Source: Atopobium sp. oral taxon 416
Lineage (GTDB): Bacteria; Actinomycetota; Coriobacteriia; Coriobacteriales; Atopobiaceae
Reading direction: 5' to 3'
Length of the DNA: 64,000 nt
NCBI RefSeq assembly: GCF_018128285.1
Contig: NZ_CP072380.1
Coordinates: forward strand, 2,232,001-2,296,000
The notes under the pieces were generated by a model. The model had not been told where the DNA came from and made no database searches. It saw only the letters and a program-made list of their open reading frames with translations. This document shows, in pieces, positions 38,791-47,033 of the stretch (the first letter of the stretch is position 1; each line of letters opens with the position of its first letter). Position numbers and translations under genes: made by a program.

Positions 38791-39762
38791 TTACGAGCGC
38801 ATTCTTGGATCGAGCGCGTCGCGCAGCGCGTCACCGAAGAGGTTGAAGGCCATTACGGTAATGATGATTGCGATACCAGGAATCACGGAGTAGTAGGTGT
38901 TGGATTGGATGTAGGGTTGCGAAGCTGAGATCATCTGTCCCCAGCTTGCCATGGGCGGCTGCACGCCGAGCCCCAAGAAGGACAGGGAGGCTTCGCTCAT
39001 GATCGCCGACGGAATCCCCAAGCTCGCAGTCACGATCAGCGTGGAGGCCACATTGGGAAGCAGGTGACGGGTAATGATGCGCCAGCTGCTGCCGCCGGAA
39101 AGGATACAGGATTGGATGTATTCGGAGCTCTTGATCCGCATGACATCGCCGCGCACCAGGCGCGCCGTCGTACACCACATCAAAAGTCCTAAGGCTACAT
39201 AGAGGTTTACGAGCCCCGGCCCGAGCACAAACATCACGACGATCGAGAAGAGCAAGAACGGGAAACTCGAGAAGACTTGGATGATGAAGGAGATCACCGC
39301 GTCCACTTTGCCCCCGAAGTAGCCTGCGCACACCCCCGCAAAGAAGCCGATCAGCGAAGCGATGAGCTGGGAGACAACGCCGACGGAGAGGGAGATCCTA
39401 CAGCCATAGATGACGCGGGAGAGGATGTCCCGCCCGAACTCGTCGGTCCCGAAGGGATGTGCGGCACTCGGGGCCTGCAGCATCTGGTTTAAGGCCTGTG
39501 TGTCCGGGTCATAGGGTGCTATCAGCGGCGCGAGGATCGCCACCGCGATCAGCGCCACAATGATCCACAGGCACACCATGCCCACTGTATTCTTCTTCAG
39601 GATCCTCCAGGACACCGTCCAGTAGGTCTCTGCCCGCTTGGTAGCCGCCTTCGGGGTGCCCACCGCTTCAGCGGCATGCAGGTTATCCTCGTTGATCGAG
39701 TCGGCGATGCGCTCGGCCTCCTGGGTCTTCTTATCTTTTTTGTCTGAGTGAAGCAAAGCCAT
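38791..39762 (-). CDS. oppC: Oligopeptide ABC transporter permease, OppC/DppC
   Basis: A 323-residue permease with a long charged N-terminal cytoplasmic tail (about 50 residues), six hydrophobic segments and DppC-type marks: APYDPDTQALNQML, HPFGTDEFGRDILSRVIYG and the EAA-like loop KSSEYIQSCILSGGSS. Pairs with OppB in the membrane. Two bases separate it from oppB. Confidence 0.92.
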   Translation of the reverse strand: MALLHSDKKDKKTQEAERIADSINEDNLHAAEAVGTPKAATKRAETYWTVSWRILKKNTVGMVCLWIIVALIAVAILAPLIAPYDPDTQALNQMLQAPSAAHPFGTDEFGRDILSRVIYGCRISLSVGVVSQLIASLIGFFAGVCAGYFGGKVDAVISFIIQVFSSFPFLLFSIVVMFVLGPGLVNLYVALGLLMWCTTARLVRGDVMRIKSSEYIQSCILSGGSSWRIITRHLLPNVASTLIVTASLGIPSAIMSEASLSFLGLGVQPPMASWGQMISASQPYIQSNTYYSVIPGIAIIITVMAFNLFGDALRDALDPRMRS

Positions 39763-39764
39763 AG

Positions 39765-40700
39765 TTACTCCTGCGCCTCCCCACCGAGACGGATACGAGG
39801 GTCCGCAATCGCATAGAGAATGTCCACGACGAGATAGATGATCACACAGATCGTGGCGACATACATGACGCCACCCTCAATCAGGGGCAGGTCACGCGCG
39901 TTGATAGCATCGAGCAAGAGCTTACCGATACCCGGCAGCGAGAAGATCGACTCGATCAGGATAGAACCGGTGAAGATATCACCCAGCTGCGTACCTGCGA
40001 TCGTGATGATCGGGATTAAAGCATTTCTGAAGCCGTGCCCCAAAATCACCGACCATCTCTTCAGGCCCTTCGCCTCTGCAGTGCGGATGTAGTCCTGATT
40101 CAGGACATCGAGCATCGAGGTGCGCGTCACACGCGCGATGGAGGCTGCATAGCGGAAAGAGAGCGCAAGAACCGGCAACACGAACGCATTTGCGCTCTTA
40201 GTCCCGGAGAGCGGGAACCACTTGAGGTTCAGCGCAAAGATGATCTGGAGAATGATAGCGACCCAAAAAGCCGGCGCAGAGATACCTAAGATAGCGAGCG
40301 ACATAAGGATACGGTCCGCAGCCTTACCATGGTTGACCGCGGCGACCACACCGAAGATCAGGCCGACCGCAAGCGCAATCAAGTAGGCAAAGGTCGCTAA
40401 GGTTGCGGTTACCCCGACAGCACTCGAGAGCAACACGATCACCGGTCGGCGCTGCGCATAGGAGGTACCGAAGTCACCGTGCAGCATATTGCCAATCCAG
40501 GTGAGGTACTGCACTCCGACAGGTCGATCGAGCCCCATCGAATGGCGAACCTGCTCTACCACATTCTCGTCTGCCATCTCGCCCATCATGATCCGGACCG
40601 GATCGCCCGGTACGATGTTGAGTACAAAGAAGGTAATAGCAGAGATGCAAAGAATGACGCCGAGGGCCTGCAGGATCCTCTTTATGAGGTAACTTCTCAT
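39765..40700 (-). CDS. oppB: Oligopeptide ABC transporter permease, OppB/DppB
   Basis: A 311-residue permease with six hydrophobic segments; the N-terminus RSYLIKRILQALGVILCISAI and the EAA loop NQDYIRTAEAKGL are typical of DppB. ATG 40700 lies five bases behind GGGGAG; a TTG at 40715 is less likely. It is the first intact gene after the IS30 fossil and may now depend on a new promoter in 40701-40953. Confidence 0.92.
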   Translation of the reverse strand: MRSYLIKRILQALGVILCISAITFFVLNIVPGDPVRIMMGEMADENVVEQVRHSMGLDRPVGVQYLTWIGNMLHGDFGTSYAQRRPVIVLLSSAVGVTATLATFAYLIALAVGLIFGVVAAVNHGKAADRILMSLAILGISAPAFWVAIILQIIFALNLKWFPLSGTKSANAFVLPVLALSFRYAASIARVTRTSMLDVLNQDYIRTAEAKGLKRWSVILGHGFRNALIPIITIAGTQLGDIFTGSILIESIFSLPGIGKLLLDAINARDLPLIEGGVMYVATICVIIYLVVDILYAIADPRIRLGGEAQE

Positions 40701-40953
40701 CGTCGCTCCCCTCAATCTATAGGTGGTAAAGGATAAAATAGGGTGGCACGCTTTCCCTTAAAGCGCACTCACCACACAACTGTTTTGTTCATCAATCTTT
40801 AGAATACAGGCCAAACATTACAGAGCAGTATACAAACCATACAAACGGTGAATCCTCATTGCTAGTGCAACAGCGAGGATTAAAGAACAGCAACCCGGGG
40901 TCTCTCACAATGTGATGGTATCCGCGAAAAAAACAATCAAAGGGGATTACCCT

Positions 40954-41862
40954 ATGGGCTGCTACCATCATCTTAGCTTAGAGAAGCGAGAAGATGTCCT
41001 GCTTTCCCACCCTGAAGGCAAAGACATATCCCAAGATTGTCAGAAAGCTACGCCGCAACAAGTCGACCATAGCTTGTAAGTCTGCAACAAGCTCATGCAA
41101 CCGGGAAGTATCCGATATGTGATACAGAGGCATCTGTTGCACAGAGGCACTGCAACAGATGCAGGCAGTGAAGTCTCAAAGAGCCTCTGTGCCTGTGTGC
41201 AGGACAAGACTGTCAACTGTCAGCTATCACCACAACAGATCACAGGAAGGCCCACACTAAAGAAGGGATCATCTCCTGTAGCCTGTGCCACGCTCTGCAG
41301 AGCTATCAGTGATCGCACACTTAAAGATAGCTTGGCCTTGTACGTATCGAGTTCCCCACGATATCGCCGACAGACCTGATAAGACAGAGGAGTATTTAAG
41401 GATCAAAGGCTGAGAAGGCAGATAGCACTGTGGGAAAGATAAGGGGCCTCACACTTGTCGGCAGGAAGCACAAGATACCTAAGCGCTACCTTTTGCACAG
41501 ACACATACAGCACAAGCTGTAGCTGAGACAGGAAAGCTTGCTGTATCTGGTTGTCCTGTCAAGACCAGCACACCAAAGAAAGACAAAGAGGTCTGCACAG
41601 CACAGAGATGTCACACAGACACTGAAAGCTGAGTTTCTCTTCTGCCTGCCTTATCACCTGTGGCAAAAAGCGAGCGTTGAAAGACACTCATGGCCCTATC
41701 TAAGAGTACCCCCCAAAGCATACAAGCTTTCCTGATGCCACCTTATCTGAAGTCAGACAGCTCTATACGAATGCTACCAACCTAAGACCGAATAGATGCC
41801 TCGCTAACAAGACACCCTGGGACGTCTTTCACTTTCAGACATTGCAGTTGGTAGGGGGATTA
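40954..41862 (+). mobile_element. Decayed IS30-family transposase (insertion sequence remnant)
   Basis: Fragments of an IS30 transposase can be followed on the plus strand in shifting frames with in-frame stops. They start at ATG 40954 (HHLSLEKREDVLL, the N-terminal HTH region), then IVRKLRRNKSTIACK, then LSPQQITGRPTLKKG with ATLCRAISDRTL, and later PYHLWQKASVERH and LSEVRQLYTNATNLRPNRC followed by NKTPWDVFHF. These correspond to the family's WSPEQIAGRL, PHHPWEKGTNENTNG and NxRPRKxLGxxTPxE blocks. No terminal inverted repeats were identified. The element is certainly inactive. It lies between oppB and a binding-protein gene of the same orientation. Confidence 0.82.
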
Positions 41863-41884
41863 AAGAAACAAAACAATTTGTCAG

Positions 41885-43534
41885 CTACTCAGATACTCCG
41901 TCTGAATAGTCTGCTTTGGTCGTGTCGATATCGAGATCCTCCAGGTGATAGGTTAAGTTGGCCACCTTCGCATTGAGGACATAGTCGTACGCGACGAACT
42001 GGTTTTGGGGCCAGTAGAGCGGTAAGGTCGCATAATCCTGGCGGGTGAGGATATTGTCTGCCTTCTGGTAGAGCCGCGCCTGTTCGGCAGGGTTCATCGT
42101 CGTGCGAGCCTGCGTGACCAACGCGTCGAACTGTGGGTTGTTGTAGAACGAGGAGTGCTTGGCGGCATTGTTCGCATAGAAGTAGGAATACATCAGATCG
42201 TCGGCACTCGGATAGGAGGCGTACCAACCCAGCGTTGTGACCTGCAGTGTCCCATCCGCCACATCCGACGCCCACGCGCCGTTGTCGACCACACGCATAT
42301 CGAGATCGACTCCCACGTCTCGCCACATTGACTGGATCTGTGAGAGCTGCTGCTGGTTGATGCCCTTGCGAACCCGGGAGGTGAGGTGCAGGGAAGTAGC
42401 CCCTTCCTGTTCCAACAGCTGGCGGGCACGGTCAGGATCGTAGGCGAAAGCGGGGGCGGAACTGTCGTAACCGGGAATTGAGGGCGGCAGCCAACCTGAA
42501 CAGACCGTGCCGGAGCCGGCAGCCACCGTATCAACAATCGTCTGCCGATCGATCGCAAGCGAGAGCGCCTGGCGTATTCGCGAATTTGTGAGCCCCATCG
42601 TGTCCGATAAGTTCAGATTCACCAGCTGAACCCCGAGGGTATCGTAGGGAGTGATCAGCGGCCCCACGTCTTTGTCGTCCTGATACTGTGCCAGAAGTTC
42701 GATCGGCAGATCGCAGTAGTCAATCTGGCCGTACTGGAAGGCCTTGAGTTTGTCAGAACTGTCCTCAAAAAATACGATGTGGATTTCATCGAGCGGTGGT
42801 TCACCCTCGTGGTAGTAACCATTAGGCTCGAGTACCACTTCGTCCTCGTCGTTGCTCACCAGGTAGTATTTGCCGGTCCCCAGAAAGTTGGTTCCATCCC
42901 CCCAGTCATCCCCGGCCTGCTCGCAGACATCCTCCGGGAAGATCTGAGCGTAGGGCAGTCCCAGACGTGGGATAAAGGGCGTAAACGGACTCGTAAGGTG
43001 AAACGTGAAGTGAGTATTGTCTTCGATCGTGATCCCTTCGTCGAGGGAATCGCCGCGCTCTGAGAGCATCTCGTTTGCTCCGGCGATATGGGCGTAGAGG
43101 TAGGCGCAGCGTGCCTGGGTATCAGGTCTGAACATCCGTTCAAAGGTATACTTCACGTCTTCAGCAGTGAGCTCGGTGCCATCCTGAAACTGAACTCCCT
43201 CTTTGAGGTTACAGTGCAAGGTCACTCCGTCATGCTCAAAGCGCGGGACTGAGGTCAGCAAACAGGGTTCCAACTGATTGTCTTGGTCCCACTTCAGCAG
43301 TGGCTCACAAACACAGTCAGAGATCGTGGCGGTCAGCGTATTAGCCGCAGTCTGCATATCGAGCACCTCGTGCGCATTGCCCTGCCCAAAGCGCAGGATC
43401 TTCCGCAAAGTAGTGGGGCTCATATCGCTCCGTGCACGCCGTTTGCCGCAGCCGGTGAGGCCGGAGAGGACCAACCCTGCTCCTAGTGCACCGGCACCCC
43501 TTACAAATGAGCGCCGCGTTATTGCATGTGGCAT
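41885..43534 (-). CDS. oppA: Peptide-type ABC solute-binding lipoprotein (OppA/DppA-like)
   Basis: A 549-residue SBP_bac_5 protein. The N-terminus ITRRSFVRG (Arg7-Arg8) plus hydrophobic run and lipobox LTGC (Cys29) predicts a Tat lipoprotein. Family segments: FQDGTELTAEDVKYTFERM, GTGKYYLVSND, RQALSLAIDRQTIVDTV. ATG 43534 has GAGGGG four bases upstream, and an upstream start at 43564 is less supported. It has the same orientation as oppBCDF, 1.2 kb upstream of oppB with the IS30 remnant between them. It was probably the first gene of an oppABCDF operon before the insertion. Confidence 0.87.
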   Translation of the reverse strand: MPHAITRRSFVRGAGALGAGLVLSGLTGCGKRRARSDMSPTTLRKILRFGQGNAHEVLDMQTAANTLTATISDCVCEPLLKWDQDNQLEPCLLTSVPRFEHDGVTLHCNLKEGVQFQDGTELTAEDVKYTFERMFRPDTQARCAYLYAHIAGANEMLSERGDSLDEGITIEDNTHFTFHLTSPFTPFIPRLGLPYAQIFPEDVCEQAGDDWGDGTNFLGTGKYYLVSNDEDEVVLEPNGYYHEGEPPLDEIHIVFFEDSSDKLKAFQYGQIDYCDLPIELLAQYQDDKDVGPLITPYDTLGVQLVNLNLSDTMGLTNSRIRQALSLAIDRQTIVDTVAAGSGTVCSGWLPPSIPGYDSSAPAFAYDPDRARQLLEQEGATSLHLTSRVRKGINQQQLSQIQSMWRDVGVDLDMRVVDNGAWASDVADGTLQVTTLGWYASYPSADDLMYSYFYANNAAKHSSFYNNPQFDALVTQARTTMNPAEQARLYQKADNILTRQDYATLPLYWPQNQFVAYDYVLNAKVANLTYHLEDLDIDTTKADYSDGVSE

Positions 43535-43618
43535 CGTGCCCCTCACCTCACAGACCTCTTTCAAACCGTCTTCACCCTACTGCAGAGGAGGGCCCCGTCA
43601 ATAAAAAATCAGAAGACC

Positions 43619-43648
43619 AAAAGAGGCCCCGGCACATGCCAGGACCTC
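43619..43648 (-). terminator. Rho-independent terminator of rpsA
   Basis: On the minus strand GAGGTCCTGGCA pairs with TGCCGGGGCCTC over 12 positions (including G-U pairs) around a tight loop and is followed by TTTT. It lies 35 bases after the rpsA stop. Confidence 0.85.
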
Positions 43649-43683
43649 CCCTTCAATCGGCCATATATGACGACTATGAAGTA

Positions 43684-44877
43684 CTACTTGTCCTTCTTCT
43701 CGTCAGCCTTATCAGCTTTGTCAGCTGCTGTGTCATCCTCAGGCTTCTCTGCCGGCTTCACCGGGACGTCGATGCCGAGCGTCTCAGCCGCAGCCTTCAT
43801 GGACAGGGAGATACGACGACGGTCAAGGTCGATTTCCATAACCTTTACCTGGACCTTGTCGCCGACCTTACAGACCTGGGAAGGCGTGTCGACGTGCTGC
43901 TTAGCCATCTCAGAGATGTGAACTAAGCCCTCAACACCGTCGCCGAGGTCGACAAACGCACCGAAGGTGACGAGCTTCGTCACAGTGCCCTCGACGATTG
44001 CGCCGACCGGGTACTTCTTGACCAGGGTTCTCCAAGGATCCTCAGTGGTCTGCTTGAGGCCGAGGGAGATGCGCTCACGCTTCATATCGACGTCGAGCAC
44101 CTGAACCTCGACTTCCTGACCGACATGGACAACCTCAGACGGATAGTTCACGTGGTTCCAGGAGAGCTCGGAGATGTGGATCAGGCCGTCGATGCCGCCC
44201 AGATCAACGAAAGCGCCGAAGTCAACGATGGAGGAAACGGTGCCCTTGAGACGCATACCAGGCTTAAGCTTGGACAGGATCTCGGAGCGCTCAGCCTTAC
44301 GGGCCTCCTCGAGGACAACACGACGGGACAGAACGACATTGTTGCGGTTACGATCCATCTCGATAACGCGAGCCTCAATACGGGTGCCCAGATAGGCGTT
44401 CAGATCCTTGACTCTGCGCAGATCAACGAGGGATGCAGGCAGGAAGCCACGCAGGCCGATGTCGAGGATCAGGCCACCCTTGACGACCTCGATGACTTCG
44501 CCCTCCACATCCTCGCCCTTCTTGAACTTCTCCTCAACACGGTTCCAAGCACGCTCGTACTCCGCGCGTCTCTTGGAGAGGATGAGACGACCTTCCTTGT
44601 CCTCCTTCTGAAGGACCATGACTTCGATGGTATCGCCGAGTTTTACAACGTCTGCAGGATTAACATCTTTACGGATAGACAGTTCGCGCGCAGGAATGAC
44701 GCCCTCCGACTTATAGCCGATGTCAAGCAGAACCTCATCATGCTCAATCTTGACGACCTTACCGGTCACTAAATCTCCCTCATCAAAATCTGTGACGTTG
44801 CTGTCAATGAGTTTATTCATTTCCTCATTGGACACGTCGTCAAGAGAAAAGACGGACGAGTTCTGAATCTCACTCAA
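43684..44877 (-). CDS. rpsA: 30S ribosomal protein S1
   Basis: A 397-residue protein with four S1 RNA-binding repeats beginning near residues 34, 120, 205 and 290 (GDLVTGKVVKI, GEDVEGEVIEV, GMRLKGTVSSI, GAIVEGTVTKL). The last two have the canonical DFGAFVDL and TFGAFVDL cores with GLIHISEL and GLVHISEM. A Lys/Asp-rich tail ends the protein. Four domains is the usual Actinobacteria/Firmicutes form, shorter than the six of E. coli. The start is a TTG at 44877, supported by AAAGGGG seven bases upstream. Confidence 0.94.
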   Translation of the reverse strand: MSEIQNSSVFSLDDVSNEEMNKLIDSNVTDFDEGDLVTGKVVKIEHDEVLLDIGYKSEGVIPARELSIRKDVNPADVVKLGDTIEVMVLQKEDKEGRLILSKRRAEYERAWNRVEEKFKKGEDVEGEVIEVVKGGLILDIGLRGFLPASLVDLRRVKDLNAYLGTRIEARVIEMDRNRNNVVLSRRVVLEEARKAERSEILSKLKPGMRLKGTVSSIVDFGAFVDLGGIDGLIHISELSWNHVNYPSEVVHVGQEVEVQVLDVDMKRERISLGLKQTTEDPWRTLVKKYPVGAIVEGTVTKLVTFGAFVDLGDGVEGLVHISEMAKQHVDTPSQVCKVGDKVQVKVMEIDLDRRRISLSMKAAAETLGIDVPVKPAEKPEDDTAADKADKADEKKDK

Positions 44878-45261
44878 AGGTGGACCCCTTTCGAAAACGG
44901 GGCCCCGGTGTCATGCTTGCCGTTGTCACGCTATCCGCTATTGTGTTCGTAGCAAATACCATAGACTTTTCAACGTACATGCTCTTGGGGGCCAATAGAT
45001 ACAGTTGCATGATTTTTATGCACTGTTAAGAGTATCGTGTTTCAGGCACTAAATGCAAGCTAAACGACATAATTTCAGATATTTTTTCCGCGGATGTACA
45101 ATTATAGAGTAGATGGTTAACTGGTAGGTGCTGATGCCTCACCCTACGTTATTCATTTATGAGAGTTTTATACAATCGGGGAGTAGCACTCTCTGAGCGC
45201 GTAAAACCAGGTTATAGGAAGCACCGAATAACGTACGCACAACCTAAGACAAGGAAGATTG
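44878..45261. promoter_or_regulatory. Divergent region between rpsA and the HAD hydrolase gene
   Basis: A 384-base AT-rich stretch with no gene or tRNA. On the minus strand a TTGAAA hexamer and a TG-extended TACGAA-like -10 (about 44950-44980) could be the rpsA promoter; this match is weak. The HAD gene has a good ribosome site (AAGGAAG) at 45251-45257. No riboswitch or autoregulatory fold was recognised. Confidence 0.3.
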
Positions 45262-46008
45262 ATGATCAAGGCCATCCTGTTCGATTTAGATGACACCTTA
45301 CTGGACATCAGACTCGAATATTTCCTCTTCCGCTATATCTCAGGGCAGGCCCATATCTTCTCCGACATCTCAGGAAAGTCCTACCCCGCGGCCTTCGGAT
45401 CCCTGGTCAATGCGTACCTGACAATCAACAATCAAAAGCGCACCGACGGCCTCACCAACCGGGAACTCTTCAATGCTACCTTAGGGAAATCCCTCGAGAT
45501 CACTCCGGAGGATCCTATGGTTATGGATGCCCTGCACTGCTACGACACCGAAATCGTGCCTTCGATGAACAAAAAAGGCTTCTTTGAGTCACGCCCGGAA
45601 CCCGGGGCCAACGAAGCCATTCAGAAAGTACAGGATATGGGGCTGACCATGGCGCTGGCGACGAACACGCTCTTCAGCCTCGAGGCCGATATGGTCCGGC
45701 TTGGCTGGGCAGGCATCGAGGATGCCCCTTTCGTCGCAATCTCTACGATCGACACCGCAACGCGCACCAAACCCTCCGCCCGCTACTATCAAGAGTTTCT
45801 AGGACAGATCGGGTTCAGTGCAGCGGAGTGCCTGATGGTCGGCAACGATATCCAGCGCGATTTCCCGCATCCGGATATCGGGTTACCGACTGCCTATGTC
45901 GGGCATGCAAATCCACGCCGCGCAGTCTTTCGCGGTAATCTTCACCAGTTCGCCCAAGAACTCCCGCGCTTAGTTGAGTCGCTGAACGCACAGGAGTCTG
46001 AGAACTAA
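45262..46008 (+). CDS. HAD-superfamily hydrolase
   Basis: A 248-residue HAD phosphatase-like protein. Motif I is FDLDDTLLD (nucleophile Asp about 8, acid Asp about 10), motif II Thr in LATNT, motif III Lys in TRTKPSARYY and motif IV in GNDIQRDFPHPD. A helical cap lies between motifs I and II. The substrate is unknown; a phosphoglycolate-phosphatase-like or nucleotidase role is possible. I start at ATG 45262, four bases behind AAGGAAG, rather than the TTG one codon earlier. The stop overlaps the stop of the convergent HMA gene. Confidence 0.87.
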   Translation: MIKAILFDLDDTLLDIRLEYFLFRYISGQAHIFSDISGKSYPAAFGSLVNAYLTINNQKRTDGLTNRELFNATLGKSLEITPEDPMVMDALHCYDTEIVPSMNKKGFFESRPEPGANEAIQKVQDMGLTMALATNTLFSLEADMVRLGWAGIEDAPFVAISTIDTATRTKPSARYYQEFLGQIGFSAAECLMVGNDIQRDFPHPDIGLPTAYVGHANPRRAVFRGNLHQFAQELPRLVESLNAQESEN

Positions 46009-46379
46009 GCCAACCGGTACCCTGCCTGCTTGACAGCATCACGGTAATTGTCTTTGTCAATCGGTGACTTGGAGCGGATATAGGCGGAACCATCTTTGAG
46101 ATCGACGGTCGCCCAGGTGCCTTTTACGGAATCCAGGGCATTCGTCACATTGCGTGCGCAGTTTTCGCAGTGCATGCCACGGATCTTGACTGTCTCCGTA
46201 TAGGGGTAGTGGGACTCGTCCGTATCCCCGATGTGTGCTTCGGGGAACCGAGAGTCTGAGCCGCCACCACCTCCGCCGCAGCAGCTCTTCTTGCCTGAAA
46301 AGACCTGGATCGCATGATGGAATGCAAATGCAAACGCGACGACAACCAGCGTCACAATAACAACGTCAGCTGAGCTCAT
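46005..46379 (-). CDS. Membrane-anchored heavy-metal-associated (HMA) domain protein
   Basis: A 124-residue protein: one N-terminal membrane segment (residues about 5-24), then a KKSCCGG(G) stretch with two adjacent Cys and a poly-Gly linker, then an HMA domain with the metal motif GMHCENC (68-74). The N-terminal part resembles small FeoB-associated Cys-rich membrane proteins and the C-terminal part a CopZ-like chaperone. ATG 46379 has AGAGGGAG upstream. A CsoR-type palindrome 39-51 bases upstream implies copper control. A role in binding Cu(I) at the membrane, perhaps passing it to CopA, is inferred. Confidence 0.82.
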   Translation of the reverse strand: MSSADVVIVTLVVVAFAFAFHHAIQVFSGKKSCCGGGGGGSDSRFPEAHIGDTDESHYPYTETVKIRGMHCENCARNVTNALDSVKGTWATVDLKDGSAYIRSKSPIDKDNYRDAVKQAGYRLA

Positions 46380-46417
46380 GGTGTGTCTCCCTCTGCTTGT
46401 TGGTAACTGATTTTTAC

Positions 46418-46430
46418 ACCCCATAGGGGT
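46418..46430. promoter_or_regulatory. Putative CsoR operator upstream of the HMA membrane protein
   Basis: ACCCC-ATA-GGGGT, a perfect five-base inverted repeat with AT-rich flanks. It matches the CsoR/RcnR-family GC-tract operator and is nearly identical to the sites before copA and csoR at 62545 and 63009. Confidence 0.72.
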
Positions 46431-46462
46431 ATAAATATTCTATCCGTCTTCCTATTTAAGTA

Positions 46463-46479
46463 AGCAGTGGCTAACTGCT
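46463..46479. terminator. Weak inverted repeat downstream of rnhA
   Basis: AGCAGT and ACTGCT form a six-base-pair stem with a five-base loop, followed on the minus strand by TACTT rather than a clean T-run. It could end the polA-rnhA transcript. Confidence 0.3.
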
Positions 46480-46528
46480 ATTCGGTGAACAACACAAAGT
46501 GAACAAATTCAGAGTTTTTGGTGAGGAC

Positions 46529-47029
46529 TTAGGCGCGGTAGCCCGTGTCCTCGATCAGGTGCGCTTTGTCATCCGCCGCACCCGTCGCCAGCGTGTCGCA
46601 GCGCTCATTGTAGGTGTCCCCTGCATGTCCCTTGACCCAAATAAAGGTGACCCGGTGCCGCTCAATCTGAGGCATTAGCCGTTTCCACAGGTCTATGTTC
46701 TCGACGGGCTTCTTGTTGGACTTCTTCCATCCACGTCGCTCCCAGTCTTCGACCCAGTGCTGTCTGAAAGCGTTCACCACATATTTTGAATCGGAATGAA
46801 GCTTCACCGCACAGGGCACCTTAAGAGCCTCTAGTGCCACGATCACCGCCAGCAGTTCCATACGGTTGTTCGTGGTCAGCCGATAGCCTTGGGAGAGCTC
46901 GAGCGTGTGCTCCTTCCCTCTTCCATCGATATAGATGAGCACCGCCCCATACCCGCCGGGGCCCGGGTTGTGCCGACAGGCCCCGTCGGTGTAGATCGTG
47001 ACACGTCTCAGTGGTTGTGATCCTACCAT
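46529..47029 (-). CDS. rnhA: Ribonuclease HI
   Basis: A 166-residue RNase H1. The four acidic active-site residues are in YTDGA, NRMELLA, LHSDSKYV and the ERCDTLAT segment; the basic handle region (WERRGWKKSNKKPV) is present. It cleaves RNA in RNA-DNA hybrids, including primers, fitting its place four bases after polA. I chose ATG 47029 (MVGSQPL); an ATG at 47059 would overlap polA. Confidence 0.95.
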   Translation of the reverse strand: MVGSQPLRRVTIYTDGACRHNPGPGGYGAVLIYIDGRGKEHTLELSQGYRLTTNNRMELLAVIVALEALKVPCAVKLHSDSKYVVNAFRQHWVEDWERRGWKKSNKKPVENIDLWKRLMPQIERHRVTFIWVKGHAGDTYNERCDTLATGAADDKAHLIEDTGYRA

Positions 47030-47033
47030 AGCC

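Noticed and set aside
44878-45261. Possible tRNA or riboswitch in the rpsA upstream region
   Set aside because: No cloverleaf, TTC loop pattern or known riboswitch core could be assembled from the sequence.
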